The notes below the pieces were generated by a model. The model worked only from the letters and a program-made list of their open reading frames with translations. It searched no databases and was not told the DNA's origin. This document shows positions 8,451 to 18,207 of a stretch of 64,000 bases of DNA, piece after piece; the first letter of the stretch is position 1, and each line of letters begins with the position of its first letter. Origin of the DNA: Cytophagales bacterium (GTDB lineage: Bacteria > Bacteroidota > Bacteroidia > Cytophagales > Cyclobacteriaceae). Where the stretch lies: positions 558,001 through 622,000 of the forward strand of contig JAWPMT010000001.1 of the NCBI GenBank assembly GCA_033344775.1, written 5' to 3'. The position numbers and the translations under genes were made by a program.

Positions 8451-11400
8451 TCAATAACTCTCCACTGGTGGTGCTCCTGCGGCTTCCATGGATTCCGCAA
8501 GTTTGGGCATCACATTATTCACAATATCATCTAACTCCGCTCGAATGGAAGTCAGTTGCTTTTTTCCAATCTCCAGGCTGGATTTGTGCATCTCAGTGGG
8601 GCCATGGGTCGTGCTGGCACCTCTTGCCGCATAGAAAAAGCGATCTCTTGGTGTAGGCATAGATGTTTCCCCTGCTCCTATCACATTTTTCGCCTCATTA
8701 CCATCGAGCTGAGAGTTGAGTTTTAATAAACGCATTCTGGCATCATAAAGCTCCTTCATCAGTCCGGTCACAGGCTTTTCTGCTCGGGACAATGCGGTTT
8801 TCATGGCCTTGACCTTGTCCATGGCATTGCCCATGTCCACCCCTACCTGACTCATCGCTCCTCGATAATCCTCCAATGAAGTGATAAAAGCTGCAATCTC
8901 TTCATGGCTAGCCGGAGGTAAAGCAGTCTCTTTCCATAGAGGCTTCACTTCAAACGATTGAGGAGCAGACAGCTCCGTCATGACCCCATCCACTACTTTA
9001 TTGAGGGTCACTGAATAGCTTCCTGGAACTGCTGGGAAGCTCCTGTTTCGCCCCCTTCTTTCTAACTGAACGACACCTTTATTCATTGTGCTTAGGTCCC
9101 AACTCACGCGAGTAATTCCAGACTTATTCTTTCCTGTGATTCGATTGATCACTTTACCGCTACCATCTTTCACTACCAGCACGATCTGTGGTTTTTCCTG
9201 CCAGCCCTCTTGTTCTAAGGCATCCCAACCAGGGAAAGGCACATCACTCTTCGACTTGTTCAAGTCCTTCTCTCTCTTTTTACGTTCAGCACTTAGCGTG
9301 GTGATTTTATCCTTGAGGTAATAGGTGAAGGTGGCACCATAATCTGGGTTTTCAGCCGAATAGATGGCTCCTTGAGAACCAACGGCGGAAAATTGATCGT
9401 ACCAATAGGCATCACGAACGGAAAACAACTTTGCTTCAGCATCAAGATCCGAAGCGTTCATCTCTCTTATTGGTGTGATGTCATCCAATACATAGAAGCT
9501 CCTTCCAAAAGACGCTCCTACCAGGTCATTTTCTCTACGCTGAATGGTCAGATCGCGGAATGAAATCGTAGGTACACCACTTTTTAGCTTGATCCATTTT
9601 GAACCGCCATCTTTGGTGAAAAAGATGCCAAATTCTGTCGCCACAAATAACAGGTCTCGGTCAACATGATCCTGTACTAATCTCCAGGTCAGATGCTTCT
9701 CAGGAAGATCACCACTCATCAACGTCCATGATTTACCCTTGTCGGTACTCTTAATCAGGTAAGGCTTAAAGTCTCCGTTCTTATGGTTGTCCAAAGCCGC
9801 ATAAACGACATTCGCATCGAACAGATCGGCACGTACATCGTTCACGAATGGTCTGGCTGGGAGCCCTTTAACCCGACTCAATTCAAATTTGGACCAGTTC
9901 TGTCCCCCATCTTCGGTTACCTGAATGATCCCATCATCCGTACCAGCATAAATCAATCCTTGTTGCTGAGGTGATTCTGCCAACGACGTGATGGTGCTGT
10001 AGAAAGACATGGCGTACAGATCCCATGGATTCTCATAACTCTGCAAACGCCCCATGATAGGCAATGAGATGCGCTCTTCCTGACGTGTCAGGTCCCCAGA
10101 AATAGCCGTCCAGGCATCTCCCCTATTTTCAGACTTCCATACCCTGGAGGAAGCGTAGAAAATGGTGGCAGGATCATGTGGGCTGACCAGGATTGGGGCA
10201 TCCCAGTTGTAACGTTCTTCTACCTCACCCTCTCCAGGCTGTGGTGCGATATATACCTGCTCTCTGGTGATCTGGTCGATACGGTGTAAGACACCATGTT
10301 GGCTCTGTGCATAAGTAATGTTCGGATTGCCCGGCTCGATCGCCGACTGATGGCCATCTCCGCCAAGTGTTTTCCACCAATCTGAGTTTCTGATACCCGT
10401 AGAATTAGGTGTACGGGATGGTCCACCATGTGATCCATTGTCCTGGGTACCTCCATAGATGTAGTAAAACGGCTCAGAATCGTCTACTGCCAGCTTATAG
10501 TATTGGGTGATCGGCATGTTATTGATGAAATTCCAGTTCTCGGCTAAATCATAAGATTGATATAATCCGCCATCTGTACCGAGCAGAATGTAATTGGGGT
10601 CACTGGTAAACGCAATCGCGTGGCTATCTGAATGAACACCCTGCCTTTTTAATCTCCGATATGACTTACCGTGATCATCGGTAACCAGCATGCTGTTGTT
10701 CGCCAGGTACAAACGACCTTCATGGTGTGGGGATGCATAAAGCTCCTGGTAGTAATGAGGTCCCGTACCTCCGGAAACTGCATCAGATTGCTTTTTCCAG
10801 GTTTTGCCTTTATTGGTAGACATGTAAATGCCACCTTCTCTCAAATCCTCTTCGATCGCGGCATAGATCACATCCGAATTGAATGGTGAAATGGCCAATC
10901 CCATTTTACCCAGATTTGAGCCCGGAATGCCAGAAGTCAATTTCTCCCAGGTCTCGCCACCGTCTGTACTTCGATGCAAGCCAGATCCAGGGCCTCCACC
11001 CATATATGCAGCTACGGTTCGGTGACGGTCCCAGGTCGCTGCATACAGCCAATCCGGATTATTAGGATCAATAACGATATCCGTAACCCCAGTCCATTCG
11101 CCTTCTCCCAGTGTTTTTTTCCAGTTGGCGCCACCATCAGTACTCTTATACAAACCACGTTCTCCACCACTGGACCAAAGTGGTCCCTGAGCGGCCACCC
11201 AAATCACATCAGGGTTTTCAGGATGTACAATGATCTTTGAAATGTGATTCGAATTGGCAAGGCCCAGGTTTTTCCAGGTCTTTCCATCGTCTTCACTTTT
11301 ATAGATTCCGTCACCAAAACCAACATGTCGACCACCAACATTTTCGCCGGTACCGACCCAGATGGTGTGTGGATTGTTAGGATCAATGGTGATACACCCT

Positions 11401-11663
11401 ATACTATAAACAGATTGGTCATCGAATATGGGATCCCAGGTCACGCCTCTGTTTTGAGTTTTCCAAACTCCTCCCGATCCTACAGCAACATACCAGACGC
11501 TTTCATTGGTCGGATGAATGGCGATATCAGAAATCCTTCCGGAAGTAAATGCAGGACCGACACTCCTAAATTCGAGTCCCGCAAACAGTTTTGCATCTAG
11601 TTCCTGGGCATATGACGCCACAGTGAATAATGCAAGTATTGTCAATAGTACAATTCTCTTCAT
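8451..11663 (-). CDS. Secreted BNR/Vps10-type beta-propeller protein (glycosyl-hydrolase-like)
   Basis: The 1070-residue product starts with a signal peptide (MKRIVLLTILALFTVASYAQ). Residues 30-720 carry at least eight Asp-box repeats of the form S-x-D-x-G-x-x-W (STDGGANW, STDGGETW, STNKGKTW, SENRGDAW, TEDGGQNW, STDKGKSW), the hallmark of sortilin/Vps10 and xyloglucanase-like propellers, probably two seven-bladed rings. After this come a low-complexity charged piece, a beta-sandwich-like region (about 830-930) and a helical tail. Proteins of this build are often annotated as glycosyl hydrolases, but a pair of catalytic acids cannot be shown from the sequence; a binding or peptidase-associated role is equally possible. 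No T9SS sorting domain is visible at the C-terminus. A single-gene unit with its own terminator. Confidence 0.85.
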   Translation of the reverse strand: MKRIVLLTILALFTVASYAQELDAKLFAGLEFRSVGPAFTSGRISDIAIHPTNESVWYVAVGSGGVWKTQNRGVTWDPIFDDQSVYSIGCITIDPNNPHTIWVGTGENVGGRHVGFGDGIYKSEDDGKTWKNLGLANSNHISKIIVHPENPDVIWVAAQGPLWSSGGERGLYKSTDGGANWKKTLGEGEWTGVTDIVIDPNNPDWLYAATWDRHRTVAAYMGGGPGSGLHRSTDGGETWEKLTSGIPGSNLGKMGLAISPFNSDVIYAAIEEDLREGGIYMSTNKGKTWKKQSDAVSGGTGPHYYQELYASPHHEGRLYLANNSMLVTDDHGKSYRRLKRQGVHSDSHAIAFTSDPNYILLGTDGGLYQSYDLAENWNFINNMPITQYYKLAVDDSEPFYYIYGGTQDNGSHGGPSRTPNSTGIRNSDWWKTLGGDGHQSAIEPGNPNITYAQSQHGVLHRIDQITREQVYIAPQPGEGEVEERYNWDAPILVSPHDPATIFYASSRVWKSENRGDAWTAISGDLTRQEERISLPIMGRLQSYENPWDLYAMSFYSTITSLAESPQQQGLIYAGTDDGIIQVTEDGGQNWSKFELSRVKGLPARPFVNDVRADLFDANVVYAALDNHKNGDFKPYLIKSTDKGKSWTLMSGDLPEKHLTWRLVQDHVDRDLLFVATEFGIFFTKDGGSKWIKLKSGVPTISFRDLTIQRRENDLVGASFGRSFYVLDDITPIREMNASDLDAEAKLFSVRDAYWYDQFSAVGSQGAIYSAENPDYGATFTYYLKDKITTLSAERKKREKDLNKSKSDVPFPGWDALEQEGWQEKPQIVLVVKDGSGKVINRITGKNKSGITRVSWDLSTMNKGVVQLERRGRNRSFPAVPGSYSVTLNKVVDGVMTELSAPQSFEVKPLWKETALPPASHEEIAAFITSLEDYRGAMSQVGVDMGNAMDKVKAMKTALSRAEKPVTGLMKELYDARMRLLKLNSQLDGNEAKNVIGAGETSMPTPRDRFFYAARGASTTHGPTEMHKSSLEIGKKQLTSIRAELDDIVNNVMPKLAESMEAAGAPPVESY

Positions 11664-11786
11664 TTCCTAAATTGGTTAGATGATTACCAATAAAGAACAA
11701 GAACACAGAGAATCAAAGAGCTAATTGATCAAGTGCTAATTTTTGTATGTAAGCTGCCTGGAAACGGGTTAAATAATTAACAAGCC

Positions 11787-12062
11787 TTAGGACTGATCAA
11801 AAGTCATAAAAGCTTCAATTTTATCATCTGAAATCCGCCAATGTTCTCCTTTTGCTTGATACAAAGTGATCAAAGCAAGTAATTCGAGCGGACTTTCGCC
11901 TCCGACATGGAGACTTTCATCCTCTGCACGCCAGGAATCACCCTGTTTCGAAATTGCAAATCCCATTTCTTTGATCAATTCAAAAACAGGTGGCTCTGTA
12001 TTTCCGGCAGCCATTAAATGGTATTTATGATTGGTCTTTGGTTCTAACTTGTCCTGGGCCAT
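11787..12062 (-). CDS. Conserved-looking hypothetical protein, 91 residues
   Basis: A 91-residue soluble protein without signal peptide or membrane helix. It is predicted to be mixed alpha/beta with an acidic middle (SLHVGGESPLELLALITLYQ). No motif or family is recognised. The ATG at 12062 is the only good start. It sits just downstream of a decayed T9SS cargo gene and upstream of the propeller gene on the same strand. Confidence 0.6.
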   Translation of the reverse strand: MAQDKLEPKTNHKYHLMAAGNTEPPVFELIKEMGFAISKQGDSWRAEDESLHVGGESPLELLALITLYQAKGEHWRISDDKIEAFMTFDQS

Positions 12063-12080
12063 CTTAGGTTGTTTTGAAGG

Positions 12081-12599
12081 TCATCTATTCACAATTAATT
12101 TTCTTGTTTGCTCCTGACCACCAGCCAGTACCTTTAAGACATAAAGGCCATTCTCCAGGTGATCCGGAATAACCATCTGCCAAACTCCATCGGCAAGAAA
12201 CGTCACTTCTGTAATATTCACCTGCTGTCCAGAAATACGATTAAATGAAATTTCATCAATATCTTAATTCACATAATTAACGAAATAATTTAAATCAGTT
12301 GGATTGGGGCTTACAGACCACTCAAGAGGAATGACTTCACAAGGAATAGCAGGATCCTGAACTTCCAACTGCGTGATTACATAGGTACATTCCGCGGTAG
12401 ATTGTACCCAGGAACTATCGCTTTGTGATGTAGTAATATTGGTTACTGTTTCACCGGAAGGGAATGAATAGACTTTTTCTCCCAGAGTTAGGCTGCAAGT
12501 TCAATCCCTGATAAAGGTTTTGGTGATCAGTGTTTTGTTCTATACGAATCAGGGTCATGCACGTCACATGAACATCTGTTCGATCAATAACCTCTACCC
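12081..12599 (-). pseudogene. Remnant of a secreted protein with a T9SS type A sorting domain
   Basis: Minus-strand reading gives pieces of one protein. Frame one (12599 to about 12490) reads VEVIDRTDVHVTCMTLIRIEQ. A shift follows to a second frame reading GEKVYSFPSGETVTNITTS and SPNPTDLNYFVNYVN, then an in-frame TAA (12264-12266), and beyond it the frame continues with ISGQQVN, ENGLYVLKVLAGGQEQTRKL and IVNR before a final stop at 12081. The order SPNP, then I-x-G-Q-x-V, then G-L-Y-V-L-K-V, then K-L-I-V is that of a type A C-terminal secretion signal. The broken frames and absent N-terminus mark it as a decayed gene. It starts right after the stop of the upstream 172-residue gene. Confidence 0.75.
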
Positions 12600-12615
12600 T
12601 AAAAAATAAATTGGA

Positions 12616-13134
12616 TTAATATCGTCGATTCAGAATTTCTGATAAGATCACCGCTTTCTTAGCTTCGCTGGGAGATTTCAGCATGTTTCTGAGTTCGGAA
12701 GCAATTTCATTTTCTTCCTCCTGTCTTTCAAAGCGCTTCATTTTGAAATGCTCGTCACGCTCGTAAGAAATATGTGCTCCTTCTGCTTCCTGTATGGAGC
12801 GCTCATAAATGGCGCGGCTTTCATCGTCAGCAAAATGTCTTTTCTCTCCTTCCAGTCTGATTTCCTCTTGAAGCGTTGGTCTGGCTGGAGAACTGACTGG
12901 CTGGACAACAGGTTCTTCAGTTTGTCTTTCTTCTGTTTCTTGCCTCTCGTGTTCCTCGGTGAATTCTTTCAATAATTCCTCAAAGGATGCAGGGGCCTTC
13001 CTCCTGGGAGATTGCTCATCAGCCGTCTGAAGAGGTGATCGAGGCTTCTTTTCGGGCTCTTTCTTCTTCATAGCCCTGGAAATCAGATAAATAGCCGCGA
13101 AAGCCAGGTAAACCCATATTTTAAAATCTTCCAT
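12616..13134 (-). CDS. Hypothetical membrane-anchored, charged protein
   Basis: A 172-residue protein with one N-terminal membrane helix (IWVYLAFAAIYLISRAM, about residues 6-22) followed by a strongly charged, probably disordered and helical cytoplasmic part (KKKEPEKKP, EELLKEFTEEHERQETEERQ) and a C-terminal helical segment (ELRNMLKSPSEAKKAVILSE). No known domain is recognised. It is divergent from smc, with 161 bp between the two starts. Similar single-helix charged proteins occur beside smc in related genomes only as far as memory suggests, so no role is claimed. Confidence 0.7.
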   Translation of the reverse strand: MEDFKIWVYLAFAAIYLISRAMKKKEPEKKPRSPLQTADEQSPRRKAPASFEELLKEFTEEHERQETEERQTEEPVVQPVSSPARPTLQEEIRLEGEKRHFADDESRAIYERSIQEAEGAHISYERDEHFKMKRFERQEEENEIASELRNMLKSPSEAKKAVILSEILNRRY

Positions 13135-13295
13135 AGGAATCGTTTCGAATGTGGAAATTTAATCTAGTCACAGGTAAGTTAAAACTCAGGGAGGTAATTA
13201 TTTTTGCTGGCTGTGAAATGAGGGACGGACGTATGAAGGCAACTGTTTAGTCGGATGCGGCATATTTCTCCGAACCTGATACCTATCCATACCCT

Positions 13296-16200
13296 ATGCA
13301 ATTAACTCGCCTGGAGATCAAAGGTTTCAAGAGCTTCGCTGACAAGGTCGTCATCAATTTTGATGAAGGGATCACCGGAATCGTGGGTCCCAATGGGTGT
13401 GGTAAATCCAATGTAGTAGATTCTATACGCTGGGTATTGGGTGAGCAAAAAAGCAGGGTGTTGCGATCCGACAAGATGGACAACATCATCTTCAATGGAA
13501 CCCGTAACCGGAAACCTACGCAGCTTGCAGAAGTTTCCTTGACTTTCAACAATACCAAAAACCTGATCCCTACGGAGTATTCTCAAGTGACCATTACCCG
13601 TAGGTATTATCGATCTGGTGAAAGTGAATATCTCCTCAATAACGTAGCCTGCCGCCTTAAAGACATCACCAACCTCTTTTTAGATACAGGAATTGCCTCC
13701 AATAGCTATGCCATCATCGAGTTAAAAATGGTAGATGACCTGCTCAACGATAAGGACAATTCCAGACGTGCCTTATTTGAAGAAGCAGCGGGAATTTCCA
13801 AATTCAAGATCAGGAAGAAGGAAACACTGAAAAAACTCAGCGATACGGACGATGACCTGGCCCGTGTGGAAGACTTGCTCTTTGAGATCGAGAAAAACCT
13901 GAAATCACTGGAGCGTCAGGCCCGGCAAGCGAAGAAATACTACGAGATCAAGGAAGAATATAAGATCACAAGTATTGCCCTTGCACATATCACCATCAAG
14001 TCGCTCAATGAGATCCATGACAACATCAATGAGCAGTTGACCAATGAGAATGACAAGAAAATCTCATTGAACAAGCAGCTTTCAGAGAAAGAAGCGTTGA
14101 TCCAGCAATTCAAAACGGAATTAGTAAGTAAAGAGAAACTCCTGGCCTCTCGTCAGAAAACATTGAACGAGCATGTTCACAAGATCCGTCAGTATGAGAG
14201 CGATAAGAAGATCCGAAATGAGCGGCAGAGGTTTCTACAGGATAAGGTTGAGAACCTGAAAGAACAGATCTCACAGGACAAACAGAGCAGCGAGCGTGCC
14301 TCCTTCTCAATCATTTCTCTGGAAAATGAAAAGGAGACGGCTGAAGCAATCCTGGCCGACATCACTGAAAAACTGGAAGCGCTTAAAACGGAATACGAGG
14401 GACAGAAAGTGAGGACTCAGGAAATCCAGCAAATGGTGAATGAGTCCAATCAGATGTACAACTCTCGAAGAGAACAGGTATTTCAGCAAAGCAAAGAAAT
14501 TGAGATCAAGGAGATCCAGCTCAGCACCTTGAAGCAGGAATTAGAGAAAACAAGCGAAGATTCCTCCGAACAATCTGCTTCTCTACAAGAATTTGAAAGC
14601 AAGCTTGCCGAAATTGATGGAGAGCGGCAACAGGCACAGGAACGTTTCGAGTCTTTGAAACAAAAGGAAGAAAATCTTGCGGAGAACCTGCAACTGAAAC
14701 GAACCCAACTTTCGGAGTTCAAGGATGAAGAGGCAAAAATCAACCGAAAACTCGATGCTGCTCAAAATGAGTACGCACTGACCAAATCGCTGGTAGAAAA
14801 CCTGGAAGGTTTCCCGGAAGCCATTAAGTTTTTAAAGAAAAAGAAGGAATACAAAGCCACTCCTCTCCTTTCGGATATTCTGACTACTGGAGAAGAGTAC
14901 CGTATTTGTATTGAGAACTTTTTGGAGCCCTTCATGAACCACTTCATTGTGAATACCCACGATGAAGCGGAACAAGCAATCGAATTGCTAGCAGAAAGTA
15001 CTCGAGGCAAAGCAAATTTCTTCGTGTTGGATGAGCTTCAGAAACGCGATTGGGAACCGCAAACCAATATAGAAGGTGCTACTCCAGCTACAGCTATTGT
15101 AGAATACGAAGACCAGTATAAAAACCTGATCCATTACCTGCTTCATCATGCGTATGTATATGAAGAAGGTGTGGAAATCAAAAAAGAGTGGGAGCACCTT
15201 ACCTTCATTGCAAAATCAGGTCAAATCACCCGCGGGGAATACCACATGTCCGGTGGATCTGTCGGCTTGTTCGAAGGAAAAAGAATTGGACGTGCGAAAA
15301 ACCTGGAAAAGCTCAATGAGACGATCAAAGAGCTGACCAAAAAACAAGGCCAGGTACACACCAAAGTTATCAGTGAAGAAATGCATGTGGAAGACCTTTC
15401 CGGTGCTTCACAAGGTGATGAACTGGAGCAGGTCCGGACGGAAATGACGCAATTGAATGAGTCTTACATTTCCTTGAAAACAAGACAAGAGCAATTTGTT
15501 TCCATGCTTTCTTCCAATTCTTTGAAAAGAGAAGACCTGGAACACCAAATACAGGAGTTGGAAGGCTCGCTGATTGAACTGCGTCCTTCTCGTGATCTTT
15601 TGGAGGAACAGCTTGAGGAACTAGAGTTCCAATCAGGTAATCAGAAACAAGAATTCGAAGCGGCCAATGAGTTGCTCTCACATAAATCGGCAGCTTTCAA
15701 CGAAGAGAATGTCCTCTTCCACCGACAACAAAACAAGGTAGATTCGGTCAATCAGGAAATTTCCTTCAAAGGGGAAGCCTTGAACAGCAGTCAGGATCGC
15801 ATCATGCGCAATCAGGAAGAGCTGGAAATGGCCGAGCAGGACCTTTCGGAACTGATCAAGCGGACGGCTGTCAATGATGATGACCTGATCTCCATGTATG
15901 AGGAGAAAGAGACCATTGAAGGTGGCGTTAATGAAGCAGAAAAATCCTACTACCAGCTTCGGGGCAACATCGATACGGAAGAAAAGCATGTTCGTGAAGT
16001 CCAGCGTCAGCGCGAAACCGTGGATCAGGTGCTGATGCAGTGGCAGAACAAAATGAACGAAACCAAACTGCAATTGCATTCTGCCAAGGATCGATTGTCC
16101 GTGGAGTTCAACATCAATTTTGATGACCTGGAAGGTGATATTCCTGAAGGGTTTGAAAATGAAACGGAAGCCAACCTCAAACTCACCACTGAAAAGCTGA

Positions 16201-16829
16201 AGAATCGCCTGGACAACATGGGGCCGATCAACCCGATGGCTATGGAGGCCTATGAAGAAATCAAGGAACGCTATGATTTCATCACCACGCAGAAAGAAGA
16301 CTTGTTGAAAGCCAAGGAATCACTATTGAATACCATTGGCGAAATAGATCAGGTGGCGAAAGAAACATTCACCGCAGCTTTTGAAGAGATCAAGGCGAAT
16401 TTCATCAACGTATTCCGTACCTTGTTTACTGAAGAGGACGATTGTGATTTGAGATTGGCCGATCCCGACAATCCTCTGGAAAGTTCCATCGAGATCATGG
16501 CCAAGCCAAAAGGCAAACGCCCGCTGACCATCAACCAATTGTCTGGAGGAGAGAAGACTTTAACAGCCACTTCACTTCTGTTCGCGATCTACCTGATCAA
16601 ACCTGCTCCTTTCTGTATTTTCGATGAGGTGGATGCTCCGCTGGACGATGCGAACATCGATAAATTCAACAACATCATCCGCAAGTTCTCCAATGAATCG
16701 CAATTCATCATCGTTACGCACAACAAGCGTACGATGGCGAGTACAGACGTGATCTACGGTGTAACTATGACAGAGGCAGAACAAGGGGTTTCTAAAGTTG
16801 TTCCAGTGGATCTACGTCAGCTGAACTAG
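13296..16829 (+). CDS. smc: Chromosome segregation ATPase SMC
   Basis: The 1177-residue protein has the full SMC plan: Walker A GPNGCGKSN at about residue 32, a long first coiled coil (170-500), a hinge domain (about 515-670, with GYEC-like glycine text such as MSGGSVGLFEG near 650), a second coiled coil, then the ABC signature LSGGEKTL and Walker B FCIFDEVDAPLDDAN near the C-terminus. The two heads bind ATP in trans and the ring loads onto DNA with ScpA and ScpB to condense and resolve the chromosome. Length is normal. No scpAB is in the window. The ATG at 13296 gives MQLTRLEIKGFKSFADK, the typical N-terminus. Confidence 0.97.
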   Translation: MQLTRLEIKGFKSFADKVVINFDEGITGIVGPNGCGKSNVVDSIRWVLGEQKSRVLRSDKMDNIIFNGTRNRKPTQLAEVSLTFNNTKNLIPTEYSQVTITRRYYRSGESEYLLNNVACRLKDITNLFLDTGIASNSYAIIELKMVDDLLNDKDNSRRALFEEAAGISKFKIRKKETLKKLSDTDDDLARVEDLLFEIEKNLKSLERQARQAKKYYEIKEEYKITSIALAHITIKSLNEIHDNINEQLTNENDKKISLNKQLSEKEALIQQFKTELVSKEKLLASRQKTLNEHVHKIRQYESDKKIRNERQRFLQDKVENLKEQISQDKQSSERASFSIISLENEKETAEAILADITEKLEALKTEYEGQKVRTQEIQQMVNESNQMYNSRREQVFQQSKEIEIKEIQLSTLKQELEKTSEDSSEQSASLQEFESKLAEIDGERQQAQERFESLKQKEENLAENLQLKRTQLSEFKDEEAKINRKLDAAQNEYALTKSLVENLEGFPEAIKFLKKKKEYKATPLLSDILTTGEEYRICIENFLEPFMNHFIVNTHDEAEQAIELLAESTRGKANFFVLDELQKRDWEPQTNIEGATPATAIVEYEDQYKNLIHYLLHHAYVYEEGVEIKKEWEHLTFIAKSGQITRGEYHMSGGSVGLFEGKRIGRAKNLEKLNETIKELTKKQGQVHTKVISEEMHVEDLSGASQGDELEQVRTEMTQLNESYISLKTRQEQFVSMLSSNSLKREDLEHQIQELEGSLIELRPSRDLLEEQLEELEFQSGNQKQEFEAANELLSHKSAAFNEENVLFHRQQNKVDSVNQEISFKGEALNSSQDRIMRNQEELEMAEQDLSELIKRTAVNDDDLISMYEEKETIEGGVNEAEKSYYQLRGNIDTEEKHVREVQRQRETVDQVLMQWQNKMNETKLQLHSAKDRLSVEFNINFDDLEGDIPEGFENETEANLKLTTEKLKNRLDNMGPINPMAMEAYEEIKERYDFITTQKEDLLKAKESLLNTIGEIDQVAKETFTAAFEEIKANFINVFRTLFTEEDDCDLRLADPDNPLESSIEIMAKPKGKRPLTINQLSGGEKTLTATSLLFAIYLIKPAPFCIFDEVDAPLDDANIDKFNNIIRKFSNESQFIIVTHNKRTMASTDVIYGVTMTEAEQGVSKVVPVDLRQLN

Positions 16830-17142
16830 AAACCGTCTAAAACCTTAATTCCTGGTCTCCAAAAAGAGAAATTTAGAAGCACATTATGCGACTTTACTCC
16901 TGGTTATACTTCGGCAAGATTAATAATCAATCGGATAACTCCGACCCTAAATGGAGCCAAATTGATTTTGACCGACCCCTTTAGGGAATTGAAGCGACCC
17001 TCGCCGGGGGTACAGGAGGAATCTTGTCAAAGTATAATTATCAGTTCCACCCTTACAATTACCTGAATTTTCTCGCTTCTTTGTTTCGGTATTCCGGCTA
17101 TATTTGCTTTGTTTTTTGTTCCTATTTTGGCATTGAAAGAGC
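16830..17142 (+). promoter_or_regulatory. Intergenic region with a TATATTTG promoter box
   Basis: A 313-bp gap between smc and the next gene. A perfect TAnnTTTG box (TATATTTG, 17099-17106) lies 36 bp before the next start. The nearest TTG (17081-17083) is only 15 bp away, so the -33 element is unclear. A minus-strand frame over this gap has no likeness to a protein family and is left out. Confidence 0.5.
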
Positions 17143-18207
17143 ATGCGTCTTAGCCTCCTAGCCCGAAAGCTTTCTGTAAAACCTTCTGTAATCATCAATG
17201 AACTTCTCGTCGAAGGAGAAAAACCTCTTCATGGCAACTCGAAATTGTCAGAAGAACAAATCGACGAGATCATCAAGCTCTTTGGCCCACTGCCTGAAGA
17301 GGTTGAAGAACCGGAACCAGTTGAAGCCATCGCAGAAAAAGATGCTGTAGAAAAAGCATCACCTTCCGAACCCATAGAAGCCGTTGAAACCGTAGTAACT
17401 GAATCAGCTACTGATGTTTCTGAAGAGATCACTCAAACAGAAAATGAGCCTTTAGCCATAGAAGAATCACAAGATGCGGTTCTGGAAACAGCTGAAAATG
17501 AGGAAGAAATTGCTATCTCAGTGGAAGTGGCGGAAGCGGAAGAGGAGCCAACAATCATCGATCAGGCTGAAGAGCACCAAGAATCGGAGGAAGTTACCGA
17601 ACAGGAAGAAGCGGTTGAAGAAGCAAACGAAGTTGAGGAAATGGTAAGCCTTGAGACTTCCGACAATGGGCATACCGAAGGATTAGTTGACGTTGATAAT
17701 GAAGCTTCTGAGAAAACTGAAAAACGGGAAGTATTGGTTTCGGATCTTCTGGAAGACCCGGATGAGGAACTATTAGAAAACACGGACGTTCTGATCAAGG
17801 CACCCAAAGTCCACTTACCAGGATTGACCGTAAAAGGGAAAATCGATCTCCCAGAGCCTAAACCCAAGCAAGAAAAAGAAGCAACTGAAAAAGATGAAGA
17901 TACCGAAGGAGATTTCCGTGGCAGACGCGGCCGTCATCGAGGTAAAAGAAGAAAGCAGACCAATCCTGTAGCTGCTGCCAGAATTCGTGAAGAACGAAAG
18001 GCAGAACGGCAAAAAAAAGCCCAACAGCTACAAGAAAAAGACCGAAAACGCAAGCATTATCAACAGAACATCCAGTCAAAGGCGGCTCCCCCTCCCAAGA
18101 AAAAACCAACAAAGAAAGTTCCAGGACATGAGCAAGTAAAGCCTACCCAAGGAGCACCTACCAAAATGAACGCCCTACAGCGATTCTGGAAATGGATGAA
18201 TACCTGA
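17143..18207 (+). CDS. Stand-alone protein resembling the N-terminal region of IF-2
   Basis: A 354-residue protein in three parts. Residues 1-50 (RLSLLARKLSVKP then IINELLVEG) look like the small helical IF2_N domain that opens translation initiation factor IF-2. Residues 55-210 are very rich in Glu, Ala and Val and should be disordered. Residues 220-354 contain LPGLTVKGKIDLPEPKPK, which resembles the G-L-K-x-x-G-K-I-D-L segment of Bacteroidota IF-2, followed by a strongly basic RGRRGRHRGKRRKQ helix. The GTPase domain of IF-2 is missing altogether. It may bind RNA or the ribosome; this is inference. The 3' end overlaps the convergent next gene by 33 bp. Confidence 0.65.
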   Translation: MRLSLLARKLSVKPSVIINELLVEGEKPLHGNSKLSEEQIDEIIKLFGPLPEEVEEPEPVEAIAEKDAVEKASPSEPIEAVETVVTESATDVSEEITQTENEPLAIEESQDAVLETAENEEEIAISVEVAEAEEEPTIIDQAEEHQESEEVTEQEEAVEEANEVEEMVSLETSDNGHTEGLVDVDNEASEKTEKREVLVSDLLEDPDEELLENTDVLIKAPKVHLPGLTVKGKIDLPEPKPKQEKEATEKDEDTEGDFRGRRGRHRGKRRKQTNPVAAARIREERKAERQKKAQQLQEKDRKRKHYQQNIQSKAAPPPKKKPTKKVPGHEQVKPTQGAPTKMNALQRFWKWMNT

